Part shown: positions 35,801 to 42,950 of the stretch, one piece after another
Layout of the letters: each line of letters opens with the position of its first letter
How positions within the stretch are numbered: the stretch's first letter is position 1
Source: Microbacterium sp. C7(2022)
GTDB taxonomy: Bacteria; Actinomycetota; Actinomycetes; Actinomycetales; Microbacteriaceae
Length of the DNA: 64,000 nt
Reading direction: 5' to 3'
NCBI RefSeq assembly: GCF_028823665.1
Contig: NZ_JAPEHV010000004.1
Location: 248,001-312,000, forward strand
The notes under the pieces: model-generated
What the model saw: only the letters and a program-made list of their open reading frames with translations
The model's database searches: none
What the model was told of the DNA's origin: nothing
Translations under genes and position numbers: made by a program

Positions 35801-36210
35801 AGCACGAACTCCCACGTGCCGCCGCCGATCCAGTCGTTCTCCATCGCGTTGGCCGGGGTCGTTGATCCCGTGCGGTCGCGGAAGATGAGGCTGGTGCCCT
35901 CCGCAGGCACGATGCCGAACCCGCTCTCGGGCGAATATGCCGTGGTTGGCGCGACGCGCGTGTACCCCTCGGCAAGCGGGGTGCTCGGGCCGCCGAGGTC
36001 GAAGCGCCACGAGCCGTCTTCTGCGGCCGCGGGCACCGCGGCGAAGGCAGGGGTGGCGGTCATGAGGGCGGCGACGACGGCGCCGGTGGTGGCGATGCCT
36101 GTCGCTCGCTTGAGCCCTCGCGAAGGCTGGGTGGCCCTTCGGCAGGGCGGGGCAGTGGATGCCGGGTTCGCTGCGTCGCCGGGGACGGCGCGTTCAGACG
36201 CGTGTGGCAC
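29878..36210 (-). CDS. Secreted rhamnogalacturonan acetylesterase-rhamnogalacturonan lyase fusion
   Basis: 2110 residues. A long signal peptide ends near residue 60 (MTATPAFAAVPA). Galactose-binding/malectin-like domains lie at about 65-215, 405-540 and 880-1020. Fibronectin type III domains lie at about 220-400, 800-875 and 1030-1215. At about 555-775 is a CE12-type SGNH esterase with GDSTVQTY (Ser near 562), the Gly block GGRSSKNF, Asn block FGHNDA and DDTHFQ (Asp/His near 747). At about 1220-1820 is a PL11 lyase with many DVDGDG-type calcium loops. An Ig-like domain and two similar NLWWGTNG repeats (about 1940-2110) end it. It should deacetylate and cleave pectin rhamnogalacturonan I outside the cell. 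The GTG follows AGGAGGAACC. Confidence 0.92.
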   Translation of the reverse strand: MPHASERAVPGDAANPASTAPPCRRATQPSRGLKRATGIATTGAVVAALMTATPAFAAVPAAAEDGSWRFDLGGPSTPLAEGYTRVAPTTAYSPESGFGIVPAEGTSLIFRDRTGSTTPANAMENDWIGGGTWEFVLDVPGGDYDVTISSGDQLAGTSTVSTDVTLEGESAGRISARQAAVTQTFRTVVEDGQLTVGFSGAGIAGLANGIVVAPVIPEVPADLTVARVAWNGVDLTWAAVDGAASYQILRADVTGDAAGEFTEIGTSTEAAFSDNNVVQGGSYAYVVAAVSAYDRASETTAEVRSGSIPALEAPGAPSDVTVAQVTREDVVLTWSAVPNGDEYIVERAGDDDVFAEIATVDTPGYTDTVDTSQEWSYRVTAQNQAGASDASTAVVSPVYSAPAPLPEGDVVTFDFGSGAVADGALGVSSATPFNDEWGYGFLETPEGGDADRGIGDALRTDFTAVAGSTFEVDLGAGDYSVALIAGDEETATTTTITAEGMAKVQSNPQNAGSYLEMAFPIALVDGVLTLEFGGDAASLNALTITRLPERNAGAITTAYITGDSTVQTYDPIAYAPQAGWGQMIDRFFEADIAFANHAIGGRSSKNFITQGRLDEVLRSIRPDDYLMIQFGHNDATQGVDDRYASPEDYKEYLRVYVEGARQRGATPILVTPVSRRSFNPDNGQFNVSFPEYVAKMTELAEEEDVLLVDLSASSRAYLNEIGPEAAKGVFLHVDPGVFPNRPSGTVDDTHFQEYGAIQMARLIAQDVADLDDPLAERVADVEPPAEVPIAPQNLVAGAISNGGATLQWDASPTADIYKIFRQAVADPDPTWTLVGMVGQPTSIVQGLAEGTGYRYQVVAVNGRGDSEPSATVTFTTKQALYKFDFQLSGNPLAAGYVEVTPNMGYTEARGYGWENPAAANAGRDRGSADGAANDLVRDFVLPGDSNTFALDVPNGTYSVKTYSGDWIGTTKTSFRIEGQEAGSGNAGRGGVNDTLRGPFLVTDGQLNIEAYGAAAGTRFNGVEITPILLGPTGLEVTDIDADPSAPSVSLSWDATDAATWSVYRQSEFDAKPVKIASVDSPAFVDTTARVGLDYGYHVTAVDQTDLESVPSSTVEVSFIDPDAEVPSAPQDVTLETIDKRLVELSWAAPLNSAYYLVFRSEVAGEQGELVGIAPTNRFTDTDVLTTIAYYYTIIPVNAGGAGAASDQFETDAPTVLQRQAEYLDRAPLAVSTDDGVLVTWRLLGTDPASVSFHVYRDGKKITDEPITDSTNLLDASGDADSTYFITKVLNEIETTETDEFGVQSASYLSVPLQKPADAYTKDGQPYSYSANDVSVGDVDGDGTYEYFVKWYPSNAKDNSQAGYTGNVYIDAYRLDGERLWRVDLGVNVRAGAHYTHFMVYDFDGNGGAEMIVKTGDGTIDGVGQPIGKAGADHRNSSGYVLTGPEYLTVFDGQTGAAIDTIDYTPARGDVGSWGDTYGNRVDRFLAGVAYLDGETPSAVFSRGYYTRAVVAAYDFDGSELSERWVIDSNDEGAYGLYGEGYHSLSVADVDGDSKDEVIFGSATIDDDGSLLYATGLGHGDAQHVSDLDPSRPGLEIFSAHENMSAAGNRGATFRDARTGEILWDIPATVDTGRAASGDIDPRYAGAESWAIGGDTSWNSREGYMMAADGTRIGDVIPAANFLAWFDGDPLREIVDHSFNQDEYWGYPTISKWNWETGTEEVILADEGARSNNGTKGTPNVQADLFGDWREEIAWRSADSSELRIYSTTDETEIRIPTLMHDMQYRVAVAWQNTGYNQPPHPSFFIGEGMDAAPLPSIAVTGSPSGASDTTGPVITGLPEDGTLLPDTATYTVEVAASDEESGVRTLDIAFDGEAVAPGQEIPLAGLTGSHTLSVTAVNHDGVVSAASVQLLVFDDEGATKAPARGVLSSNSGWEDGLHDGTFTISMNLWWGTNGSVFRLYENGELVSTKLLDANSPQAQVVTVDIAGKENGTYVYTGELVNAAGVTATTSTKVKVKDAAPAVPVLSHGNWDKDGNYTITSNLWWGTNGTSYTLYENGEVIDQQSLVAASPNAQQASTAVVDRAPGTYTYVVEFSNAAGVTSSKELKVKVK

Positions 36211-36634
36211 GGTTCCTCCTGTTGTCTACATCGGCAAAGGACGACGACAACCCGCGCATCGGTGCGCATGGTCGTTCGTCGGGTGAACCGGGCGCGTACG
36301 GACTCGAGCCCTGTCCTGTTCAGTTGTGTGATTTGTTGTTCGCTCGTTGGAAAACGCATTCCCTCCGGGCGAGAACGGCAGTTTGACACGATTCACTCGG
36401 CAAGCGCAAGGAATTCGCGAAACGTTTTTACAACTTCGCGTCTACCCTTGCGCTCGCGGTGCGCGGTGGCCTACTCTCGCCCGGAGAACGCTTTCCAGCC
36501 CCCAGATCTCGCTGCCGGTGTGTATACGGACCGCACCGGCAGCGAGCCCGAAGACGCTCGCCTAGAATCGATGGATGCCGGTGCTCACCGGCATCCTGCA
36601 CTCGTTGCACTTCTTTCCGACCATTGGAGCCACC
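36211..36634. promoter_or_regulatory. Divergent control region, rhamnogalacturonan enzyme and glyRS genes
   Basis: 424 bases between divergent starts. On the minus side a strong ribosome site AGGAGG precedes the GTG at 36210. Near the middle are AAACGTTT (36420-36427), a palindrome with the central CG common in LacI-family operators, and GGAA-N6-TTCC near 36353. On the plus side TAGAAT (36563-36568) is an excellent -10 box, followed after 6 bases by an ATG at 36575 in frame with glyRS, then GGAG 6 bases before the GTG at 36635. No other gene is supported. Confidence 0.5.
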
Positions 36635-38023
36635 GTGGCCGAGCAGTCTCGTCTCGACAAAGTCATCGCCCTCGCACGTCATCGCGGATTCGTCTTCCAA
36701 GCAGGTGAGATCTACGGCGGATCCCGGTCAGCGTGGGACTACGGCCCCCTCGGTACCGAGCTCAAGGAGAACATCCGTCGCCAGTGGTGGCAGACGTTCG
36801 TCCGCGGTCGCGGTGACATGGTCGGGCTCGACTCGTCGATCATCCTGCCCAAGCGGGTGTGGGAGGCGTCGGGTCACGTCGCAACCTTCACCGACCCGCT
36901 GGTGGAATGCCTGCAGTGCCACAAGCGCTTCCGCGCCGATAACCTCATCGAGGACTTCGAAGCGCGCAAGGGCCGTAAGGCCGAAAACGGCCTCGGCGAT
37001 GTGCCGTGCCCGAACTGTGGCACCAAGGGTCAGTACACCGAACCGAAGGCATTCTCGGGCCTGGTGAAGACCTACCTCGGTGTCGTCGATGACGAGTCGG
37101 GACTGCACTTCCTGCGGCCCGAGACCGCGCAGGGCATCTTCGTCAACTTCTCCAACGTTCTGACCGCTTCGCGCAAGAAGCCGCCGTTCGGAATCGGCCA
37201 GGTCGGAAAGGCATTCCGCAACGAGATCACGCCCGGAAACTTCATCTTCCGCACGCGTGAGTTCGAGCAGATGGAGATCGAGTTCTTCACGCCGCCGGCA
37301 GAAGCCGGCGAGTGGTTCGATCACTGGGTCGAGGCCTGCTGGAACTGGTTCGTCGATCTCGGCGTGAACCCCGACAACATGCGCCGCTTCGACGTTCCCG
37401 AAGAAGACCGTGCGCACTACTCGGCTGGCACGATCGACGTCGAGTACCGCTTCGGCTTCACCGGCAAGGAGTGGGGCGAACTCATGGGTGTCGCCAACCG
37501 GACCGACTACGACCTCGGCTCGCACACCGAAGCATCCGGCCAGTCGCTCACTTACTTCGATCAGGCGTCGGGGGAGAAGTACACCCCGTATGTGATCGAG
37601 CCATCGTTCGGACTCACCCGCGCCATGATGGCCTTCCTCGTCGACGCTTACGACGAAGAGGAAGTGCCCAACGCCAAGGGTGGCGTCGACACCCGCACCG
37701 TGCTGCGCCTTGACCCGCGCCTTGCGCCGGTCAAGGTTGCGGTGCTTCCGCTCAGCCGCAACGAGCGGTTGTCGCCGCTGGCGCGCGAGGTGGCCGACAC
37801 GCTGCGCGGACGTGGCTGGAACGTCGACTTCGACGACGCCGGCGCGATCGGTCGCCGCTACCGCCGTCAGGACGAGGTCGGCACGCCGTTCTGTGTCACG
37901 GTCGACTTCGACTCGCTCGATGACAACGCCGTGACGGTGCGCGATCGCGACACGATGGCTCAGGAACGCATCGCGCTCGATGGTCTCGAAGCGTTCCTCG
38001 CCGAGCGCCTGCGCGGCGCGTAG
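36635..38023 (+). CDS. glyQS: Glycyl-tRNA synthetase (dimeric, single-chain type)
   Basis: 462 residues, the usual actinobacterial length of about 460. It charges tRNA-Gly. Class II motifs: [19 protein letters not shown] (motif 1 region), [27 protein letters not shown] (motif 2), and [15 protein letters not shown] (motif 3 with the conserved Arg). Cys pairs CLQCHKR and CPNCG may bind zinc in the insertion, and the anticodon-binding domain is at the C-terminus ([12 protein letters not shown] onward). The GTG with a GGAG site 6 bases upstream is the family start; the message probably begins near 36575, where an in-frame ATG could give a 20-residue longer form. Confidence 0.96.
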   Translation: MAEQSRLDKVIALARHRGFVFQAGEIYGGSRSAWDYGPLGTELKENIRRQWWQTFVRGRGDMVGLDSSIILPKRVWEASGHVATFTDPLVECLQCHKRFRADNLIEDFEARKGRKAENGLGDVPCPNCGTKGQYTEPKAFSGLVKTYLGVVDDESGLHFLRPETAQGIFVNFSNVLTASRKKPPFGIGQVGKAFRNEITPGNFIFRTREFEQMEIEFFTPPAEAGEWFDHWVEACWNWFVDLGVNPDNMRRFDVPEEDRAHYSAGTIDVEYRFGFTGKEWGELMGVANRTDYDLGSHTEASGQSLTYFDQASGEKYTPYVIEPSFGLTRAMMAFLVDAYDEEEVPNAKGGVDTRTVLRLDPRLAPVKVAVLPLSRNERLSPLAREVADTLRGRGWNVDFDDAGAIGRRYRRQDEVGTPFCVTVDFDSLDDNAVTVRDRDTMAQERIALDGLEAFLAERLRGA

Positions 38024-38026
38024 TAC

Positions 38027-38067
38027 GACGCGCGTCCGGAGGGGCGCGTCAGTCGCCGGGCGGCGAC
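38027..38067. terminator. Tandem hairpins after glyRS
   Basis: Two adjacent perfect stems: GACGCGC/GCGCGTC (38027-38033 with 38044-38050) and GTCGCC/GGCGAC (38052-38057 with 38062-38067, loop GGGC). They sit between the glyRS stop and the convergent DUF1801 gene and probably end transcription from both sides. Confidence 0.55.
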
Positions 38068-38104
38068 CGCTGGGCTGAGCCGCTCAGTCGCTGCCCCGGG
38101 CAGA

Positions 38105-38527
38105 TCAGTCGCTGAGGGTGATCTGCGCGTAGGAGTCCCCACCCCGGCGCACGAACTCCTCGGTCTTCACGATGAGCCTGCGAAGAACCTCGAGGTCGAC
38201 GGCTTCGACGTCCTTGATGTAGAGGCACCCGACGCCGGTCGTGTGCGGTCCGAGCAGGGAGAGATCGTCGGCGTGCTCGTCGGTCCGGTTGAGGTAGATC
38301 GTCGTGGCCTGCTTGCGCGGCGCGAACGCAACCACCGGCATATCGCCCTCGTTGCCGGTGGGGTAGCGGTAGTGGCACGAGCCGAATCCGACGATCGTTC
38401 CCCACAGTTCGGGTTCGCGTCCCGTGATCTCACTCATGAGCGCGAGCACTGTCTCGGCATCCCGCTGCCGTTTCGCTGGCGTGACCCCCGCGATGAACGC
38501 GCCGACACTGCCTCCGGTCTTCTGCAT
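38105..38527 (-). CDS. DUF1801 domain protein
   Basis: 140 residues. The YdhG-like DUF1801 fold is recognised by MSEITGREPELWGTIVGFGSCHYRY (about residues 31-55), MPVVAFAPRKQATTIYLN and LGPHTTGVGCLYIKDVEAVDLEVLRRLI. The biochemical role is unknown. Its ATG overlaps the stop of the HhH-GPD gene by one base (TGATG), so the two are co-translated. Confidence 0.85.
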   Translation of the reverse strand: MQKTGGSVGAFIAGVTPAKRQRDAETVLALMSEITGREPELWGTIVGFGSCHYRYPTGNEGDMPVVAFAPRKQATTIYLNRTDEHADDLSLLGPHTTGVGCLYIKDVEAVDLEVLRRLIVKTEEFVRRGGDSYAQITLSD

Positions 38528-39117
38528 CAGACGCCACCACCGCCAGAGACCGGTGCTTTCGCCGCGGCCTTCATCGCGCGCTTGTGTTCGCGCACCTTCG
38601 TCAGCGACTCAGGTGAGACGATGTCGGCGACGCTGCGGAACGAGTCTTGTTCACCGTAGGGGGCGGATGCTTCGCGCCACCCGTCTCCGTTGTATCCATA
38701 CTGCTTGCCCAGCAGAGCCAGGAAGATCTTCGCCTTCTGCTCACCGAACCCGGGCAGGGCCTTCAGTCGCTTCAGCACGGTGCGTCCGTCGGGGTCGTCA
38801 CGGGTCCAGATCGCGGCGGCATCGCCGCTCCAGTCGTCTGCGATCGATTGGCAGAGTGACTGCACGCGTCCCGCCATCGAGCCGGGGAAGCGGTGCACGG
38901 CGGGGGTCTTCTTGAACTCCTCGACGAACGCGTCGGGGTCGTGCGCGGCGATGGCGGATGCGTCGATCGCTCCCACGCGCTGCTGGATCTTCAGTGGCCC
39001 GGTGAATGCCGTCTCCATCGCGATCTGCTGGTCGAGCAGCATCCCGATGAGGAGGGCGAGCGGGTCGTCGGTCAGGAGCCGGTCGGCGTCGGGATCGCCG
39101 GTGATGTGAAGGGCCAT
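38527..39117 (-). CDS. HhH-GPD base-excision repair DNA glycosylase-like protein
   Basis: 196 residues. LIGMLLDQQIAMETAF at the start and the helix-hairpin-helix LKRLKALPGFGEQKAKIFLALLGKQYG (about residues 130-156) match a small actinobacterial HhH-GPD group. The catalytic Asp of the GPD motif is not obvious downstream (the sequence reads GWREASAPYGEQDSF), so the mechanism is uncertain. The start at 39117 is used because the conserved MALHITGDPDADRLL begins there; an ATG 18 bases upstream is possible. Confidence 0.8.
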   Translation of the reverse strand: MALHITGDPDADRLLTDDPLALLIGMLLDQQIAMETAFTGPLKIQQRVGAIDASAIAAHDPDAFVEEFKKTPAVHRFPGSMAGRVQSLCQSIADDWSGDAAAIWTRDDPDGRTVLKRLKALPGFGEQKAKIFLALLGKQYGYNGDGWREASAPYGEQDSFRSVADIVSPESLTKVREHKRAMKAAAKAPVSGGGGV

Positions 39118-39187
39118 GACACCAGTCTCTCGCATGGGTGGAAAGGTGTTCGTGCGTCTGTGCTCTTCCCTCGGATCAGTCTCTGCA

Positions 39188-39202
39188 ATATCATCATGAT
39201 AT
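39188..39202. promoter_or_regulatory. Palindrome over the mntA (antitoxin) start
   Basis: The perfect 15-base inverted repeat ATATCAT-C-ATGATAT overlaps the first two bases of the start codon at 39201. The first 60 residues of the gene encode an XRE-type DNA-binding domain, so binding here would block its own expression, the usual logic of toxin-antitoxin autoregulation. Confidence 0.6.
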
Positions 39203-39644
39203 GAGTGAAGATCTACGCGAGATGCGCGAGCGAGCTGAGCTGAGCCAATCGCAGCTCGCGGTGCGCAGCGGTGTGGCGCAACCGAACATCGCCGCGTACG
39301 AGTCTGGGCGGCGAATTCCGTCGTCGGCGATGGTCGATAGGCTGCGGTCAGCTATGCGCCCTCTGCCGCATGAGGCGCTCGAACGGCATCGTGACGAGCT
39401 CAAGGAACTCGCGGCGGAGCACGGACTGAGCAACGTGCGGGTGTTCGGCTCCGCAAGTGATGGGACGGACACGACGCAGAGCGATCTCGACATCCTTGTC
39501 ACCCGCTCGCCGCACGTCGGGTTGCTGACGATCGCCGAGTTCACCCTGGCTGCTGAACAGCTGCTGGGTGTTCCGGTCGACGTAGTGACAGACGGAGGGC
39601 TCCCCGCTGGTCATCCAATCTTGCGCTCAGCAGTGGCCGCGTGA
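39201..39644 (+). CDS. mntA: MntA-type nucleotidyltransferase antitoxin fused to an XRE HTH
   Basis: 147 residues in two domains. Residues 1-60 are an XRE helix-turn-helix (SQSQLAVRSGVAQPNIAAYESGRR). Residues 70-147 are a minimal nucleotidyltransferase with the exact MntA signature GSX10DXD: Gly83, Ser84, Asp95 and Asp97 in VFGSASDG...SDLDILV. In the HepT/MntA (type VII) system MntA adds AMP to a tyrosine of HepT and neutralises it. The stop overlaps the hepT start as GTGA. An N-terminal DNA-binding domain is an addition to the basic MntA and suggests autoregulation. No ribosome site is evident. Confidence 0.88.
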   Translation: MSEDLREMRERAELSQSQLAVRSGVAQPNIAAYESGRRIPSSAMVDRLRSAMRPLPHEALERHRDELKELAAEHGLSNVRVFGSASDGTDTTQSDLDILVTRSPHVGLLTIAEFTLAAEQLLGVPVDVVTDGGLPAGHPILRSAVAA

Positions 39645-39991
39645 GCGAGAGAGATGAACGGGCGCTACGTGAGATCGTCCGGCTGTGTGAAGATGGCACA
39701 CGACTCGCTGATCGAGGTCACGAGTGGTATGTCTCGGACGATCTCAATACACCAGGGCTCGCCGCCGAATCGATCATCATCAAGATCGGTGAGAACGTCG
39801 CACGGCTGAGCGCTGAAATGATCGTCGCCAACCCGCAGGTGCCCTGGTCGAGCATCAAGCGCATGCGCGATCGGCTTGCGCACCACTATGAGGCGACTGA
39901 CTACGACGCAGTGTGGGCCACGATCAGCGTCGAACTGCCGCGCGTGGGCGAGGCGATCACCTCGCTCCTCGCCGACGCAGCCGGCGATTGA
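39641..39991 (+). CDS. hepT: HepT-like (DUF86) ribonuclease toxin
   Basis: 116 residues, all-helical DUF86/HEPN fold. The catalytic RX4HXY motif is Arg76, His81 and Tyr83 in MRDRLAHHYEATDYD; the tyrosine is the one AMPylated by MntA in characterised systems. The helix-1 pattern and the central KIGENVARLSAEM are typical of the family. The GTG start overlaps the mntA stop by 4 bases, so the pair is translationally coupled, antitoxin first. Confidence 0.9.
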   Translation: MSERDERALREIVRLCEDGTRLADRGHEWYVSDDLNTPGLAAESIIIKIGENVARLSAEMIVANPQVPWSSIKRMRDRLAHHYEATDYDAVWATISVELPRVGEAITSLLADAAGD

Positions 39992-40052
39992 TCACGCACC
40001 CGCCCATGGTTAGTCGAGAAACCTCACGGGCGCCGGATGCGAGGATGGTCGA

Positions 40053-41564
40053 GTGGTGCACACCGGTGACAGCTTCGATGACCTCGTCTCCCATGCGCGC
40101 GATGCGCACGTCGCGGTGATCGGTGGCGGCATCGCCGGTCTGGTCGCCGCGCACGAATTCGCGAAGGTCGGCATCGCCACCACGGTGTTCGAAGCATCAC
40201 CGAGACTCGGGGGCGTGATTCGCGGTGCAGAACTCGGCGGCATCACCGTCGACGTGGGAGCGACGTCGTGGCGAGCCGACAGTGAGGCCGTGAACTCCCT
40301 GATCTCAGAACTCGGACTGCAGGATTGCGTGTGTGCTCCGGTGGTCGACACCACATGGATCTGCGACCCGGCCCAGGGGTGGGCTGCCCCCTCACCGCAG
40401 GAGTCGGTGCTCGGCATCCCGGCGAACCCGTGGGACGAGTCGGTGCGTCGCATCATTGGGTGGGGCGGTACCTGGCGTGCGTACCTGGATCGCCTGCGCC
40501 CGCCCATGACGATCGGTGTCGCGCGCAACCTCGGGTCCCTGGTGCGCTCGCGCATGGGCGCCAAGGTGCACGACCGGCTGGTCGCTCCGCTGACCTTCGG
40601 ACGATTCGGAATCTCGCCCGATGACGTTGACGTCGACGTCGCAGCGCCCGGCCTCAACGGCGCGCTCACGCGCACCGGGTCGCTCAGCGGTGCCGTGTCG
40701 GATCTGCGGGTCGATCACCGCACCGCGGGTCTGTCGAGCCTGGAGGGCGGGATGCTGCAGCTGGTCACCGCACTCGAGCAACGCCTGCGCGATCTTGGCG
40801 CACGTATCCACACCAGCACGACCGTGTCGGGGGTTTCTCGTACGGCCGATGGGCGGTGGCGCGTGGAGTTTGACGCCGAATCGGGCGACGCCGAACTCGT
40901 GGACGGCGACGAGCCTGTCGGATCGACCTCGCTCACCGCCTCGGCCGTGGTGTTGGCCGGCTCGCGCGAGAGCACGGAGCGGCTCACCCGCAGCATCCTT
41001 CCCCGACCGCTCGAGCCCGCGATGCACCCGGCCGTCCTGCGCGAGATCGTGACGATGCTCGTCGACGCGCCCGCGCTTGATGCGGCGCCCCGGGGCGCAG
41101 AGGTGTACGCCGTACCGGGCGAGACCGGCGCCACGACGGCGTCGGGCGTGGTGCACCAGAGTGCCCGGTGGGAGTGGCTGCGCCGCGCAGCCGGCGAGAG
41201 CCGCCACGTCATCAGCGTCGCCTTCGACGGGTCTGCGGATGCGCATCCGTCGTTGGTCCGGGGGGACGGCGACCTTGCCGAGTTTGCTCGGGGCGCGGCA
41301 TCCGACCTTCTGGGAGTCTCTCTCGACGCGCGTCACGTGATCGCGTGGCGCCGCGATCTGTTCACGCTCGAGCGCCCCTCGACCGCACGCGGGCATGCCG
41401 AAGAATCCGCTCGTGATCGCCGTCTCGTGCAGGGCGCCGGAACGCTCTCGGTCGTCGGCGCGTGGGTCGCCGGAAGCGGGCTCGCCAAGGTCGCCGCCGA
41501 CGCGGTGGAAGAAGCTGACCGCGTGCGGCGCACGCTGCTGTGGGGCGCCGAGGGCGCTTCATAG
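40053..41564 (+). CDS. hemY: Protoporphyrinogen/coproporphyrinogen oxidase
   Basis: 503-residue FAD enzyme of haem synthesis. The N-terminal dinucleotide fold VAVIGGGIAGLVAAHEF with FEASPRLGGVIR (about residues 20-58) and VDVGATSWRADSEAVNSLI (the GADSF-like block) are PPOX features. The middle MGAKVHDRLVAPLTFGRFGISPDDVDVD and the C-terminal VVGAWVAGSGLAKVAADAVEEADRV (FAD ribose contact) complete it. In actinobacteria HemY oxidises coproporphyrinogen III. hemD lies 1.4 kb downstream; the three genes between are small membrane-related ones. The GTG start has GAGG 8 bases upstream. Confidence 0.92.
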   Translation: MVHTGDSFDDLVSHARDAHVAVIGGGIAGLVAAHEFAKVGIATTVFEASPRLGGVIRGAELGGITVDVGATSWRADSEAVNSLISELGLQDCVCAPVVDTTWICDPAQGWAAPSPQESVLGIPANPWDESVRRIIGWGGTWRAYLDRLRPPMTIGVARNLGSLVRSRMGAKVHDRLVAPLTFGRFGISPDDVDVDVAAPGLNGALTRTGSLSGAVSDLRVDHRTAGLSSLEGGMLQLVTALEQRLRDLGARIHTSTTVSGVSRTADGRWRVEFDAESGDAELVDGDEPVGSTSLTASAVVLAGSRESTERLTRSILPRPLEPAMHPAVLREIVTMLVDAPALDAAPRGAEVYAVPGETGATTASGVVHQSARWEWLRRAAGESRHVISVAFDGSADAHPSLVRGDGDLAEFARGAASDLLGVSLDARHVIAWRRDLFTLERPSTARGHAEESARDRRLVQGAGTLSVVGAWVAGSGLAKVAADAVEEADRVRRTLLWGAEGAS

Positions 41565-41662
41565 CGCGGGTTCGGACATCGCGCAATGACCGATGCCGGA
41601 TTTGGCATATAGGGCTACGCTGGGAAGCCACGCAGGCGCACCCCCGACCCTAAGGAGGCCCC

Positions 41663-42091
41663 ATGAGGGGCAAAGCAGGACTCGCACTTGGTCTCGCCAT
41701 CGGATACGTGCTCGGCACGCGGGCGGGTCGCGAACGCTACGAACAGATCAAAGTCCAGTGGCTGAAGCTCTGGGAACTCGACGTCGTTCAGGACCAGGTC
41801 GACAAGGTCACCGACTTCGCGAAGTCGTCGGCGATGGCACTGCCGTCGACCCTCTGGAACTCGGCCGTGAAGGTCACCAAGGCTGCCGCGACCAAGGGCA
41901 GCCCCGGCCAGAAGCTCGACGCCTTCATCGACACCAGCCGCGAGAGCGCCGAAGAGGTCGCAGAAGCGGCGGAAGAGACGGCTGCCGCAGTGAAGGATGC
42001 CGCAGAGTCGGCGAACTCGTCGACCTCGACGGCCAAACCCGCGGCGAAGTCCTCAGCGAAGAAACCGGCGACCAAACGCACCGGAGCCTGA
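41663..42091 (+). CDS. YtxH-like small membrane-associated protein
   Basis: 142 residues. A short N-terminal hydrophobic segment GLALGLAIGYVLGTRAGRERYEQI is typical of YtxH-type proteins. A helical middle follows, and then an Ala/Glu/Lys-rich tail (EEVAEAAEETAAAVKDAAES, AAKSSAKKPATKR) like histone-tail or stress-protein ends. AAGGAGG precedes the ATG. It is first of three tightly packed genes (gaps of 1 base and an 11-base overlap), suggesting one membrane-linked function, perhaps in envelope stress. Confidence 0.75.
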   Translation: MRGKAGLALGLAIGYVLGTRAGRERYEQIKVQWLKLWELDVVQDQVDKVTDFAKSSAMALPSTLWNSAVKVTKAAATKGSPGQKLDAFIDTSRESAEEVAEAAEETAAAVKDAAESANSSTSTAKPAAKSSAKKPATKRTGA

Positions 42092-42092
42092 C

Positions 42093-42494
42093 ATGCCTAT
42101 GCCACGTGGATACCGAGACCGGTCAGAAGACGGTCTGCTGACACTTCTGGGCGATTTGCCCGAACTCATCCGCAATCTGCTGATCGCCGAAGTCGACGCC
42201 GCGAAGGCGTGGGCCGCGCGCGCGGCGAAGGACGGCAAGTGGGGTGCGATCTGGGTGTTCATCGCCCTTTTCGTCCTCTTCTGGTCGATTCCCGTCCTCG
42301 GGACGTACATCATCGCGGGGCTTTCGTCATGGTGGCCCGTGTGGCTGTCGGCGCTGGTGGTGTTCCTCGTGATGCTCATCGCGACGGTCGTATTCGCTCT
42401 GCTGGGCTTCCTGCGATTCAGGAACATGGTGAAGCGGCAGAACCCCGTGCAGTCGATCGCCCAAGACTTCAAGGAGATGAGCGATGAGCTCTGA
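42093..42494 (+). CDS. Phage holin-like (holin X, DUF1469) membrane protein
   Basis: 133 residues. LPELIRNLLIAEVDAAKAWAARAAK is followed by two strong membrane helices (about 53-75 and 82-107) and a charged C-terminus. This is the actinobacterial holin-X/DUF1469 layout, chromosomal and not linked to a prophage here. It starts one base after the upstream stop and overlaps the next gene. Confidence 0.85.
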   Translation: MPMPRGYRDRSEDGLLTLLGDLPELIRNLLIAEVDAAKAWAARAAKDGKWGAIWVFIALFVLFWSIPVLGTYIIAGLSSWWPVWLSALVVFLVMLIATVVFALLGFLRFRNMVKRQNPVQSIAQDFKEMSDEL

Positions 42495-42762
42495 GGTTCC
42501 CCCCACCCAGTCGCGCACTGTCGTCCGCACCGATATCACTGATCCGGTCGAGAAAGCCCGCGCTGAGCTGAAGGCGGCACTGGCGGCGATCGAGATCAAG
42601 ACGAATGTGCCGCGCCGTCTCGCCGACAAGCTTGACGAGACCGGGGTGAAGATGCGCCGCCTGCAACAGCGCAACCCCGAAGCCGTTGTCGCGCTTGCCG
42701 TGGCGGCAGCCGCGGTCGTTGGCGGCGCCGTGTGGGCAATCACTCGCGCACTCTCACGCTGA
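42484..42762 (+). CDS. DUF3618 domain protein
   Basis: 92 residues. DPVEKARAELKAALAAIEIKTNVPRRLADKLD matches the DUF3618 helix (usually ExxRxEL...L...V..). One C-terminal membrane helix follows (AVVALAVAAAAVVGGAVWAI, about 67-86). It commonly accompanies holin-X and YtxH-like genes in actinobacteria, as here. Function is unknown. It overlaps the preceding gene by 11 bases. Confidence 0.85.
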   Translation: MSSEVPPTQSRTVVRTDITDPVEKARAELKAALAAIEIKTNVPRRLADKLDETGVKMRRLQQRNPEAVVALAVAAAAVVGGAVWAITRALSR

Positions 42763-42868
42763 CGGCAGATATCGGCTCTATCACGTTGTCGTGCTGAGGC
42801 GGAGCGGGACCAGAATTCCCGGGGTATGCTCAGGAACGGCAGTGCAATGGTGCGAATGCTGCCGACCA

Positions 42869-42940
42869 GCGCGTCAGCCCGATTCACCTGACGCGCGTCG
42901 GCTGCGCGAACTCTCGTGACGGCCGGCTGCACCACGAGAG
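42869..42940 (+). promoter_or_regulatory. Two hairpins in the hemD upstream region
   Basis: Stem 1 is GCGCGTCAG/CTGACGCGC (42869-42877 with 42888-42896, 10-base loop). Stem 2 is CTCTCGTG/CACGAGAG (42911-42918 with 42933-42940, 14-base loop). Stem 2 ends 10 bases before the hemD ATG. The first may end the upstream three-gene run. The second would lie in the hemD 5' leader or be an operator; no regulator can be named. Confidence 0.5.
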
Positions 42941-42950
42941 CCGATCCCCA

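Noticed and set aside
36420-36427. AAACGTTT as a LacI-family operator for the rhamnogalacturonan enzyme
   Set aside because: Only an 8-bp core, no second copy and no LacI gene in the window; noted in the region entry but not claimed as an operator.
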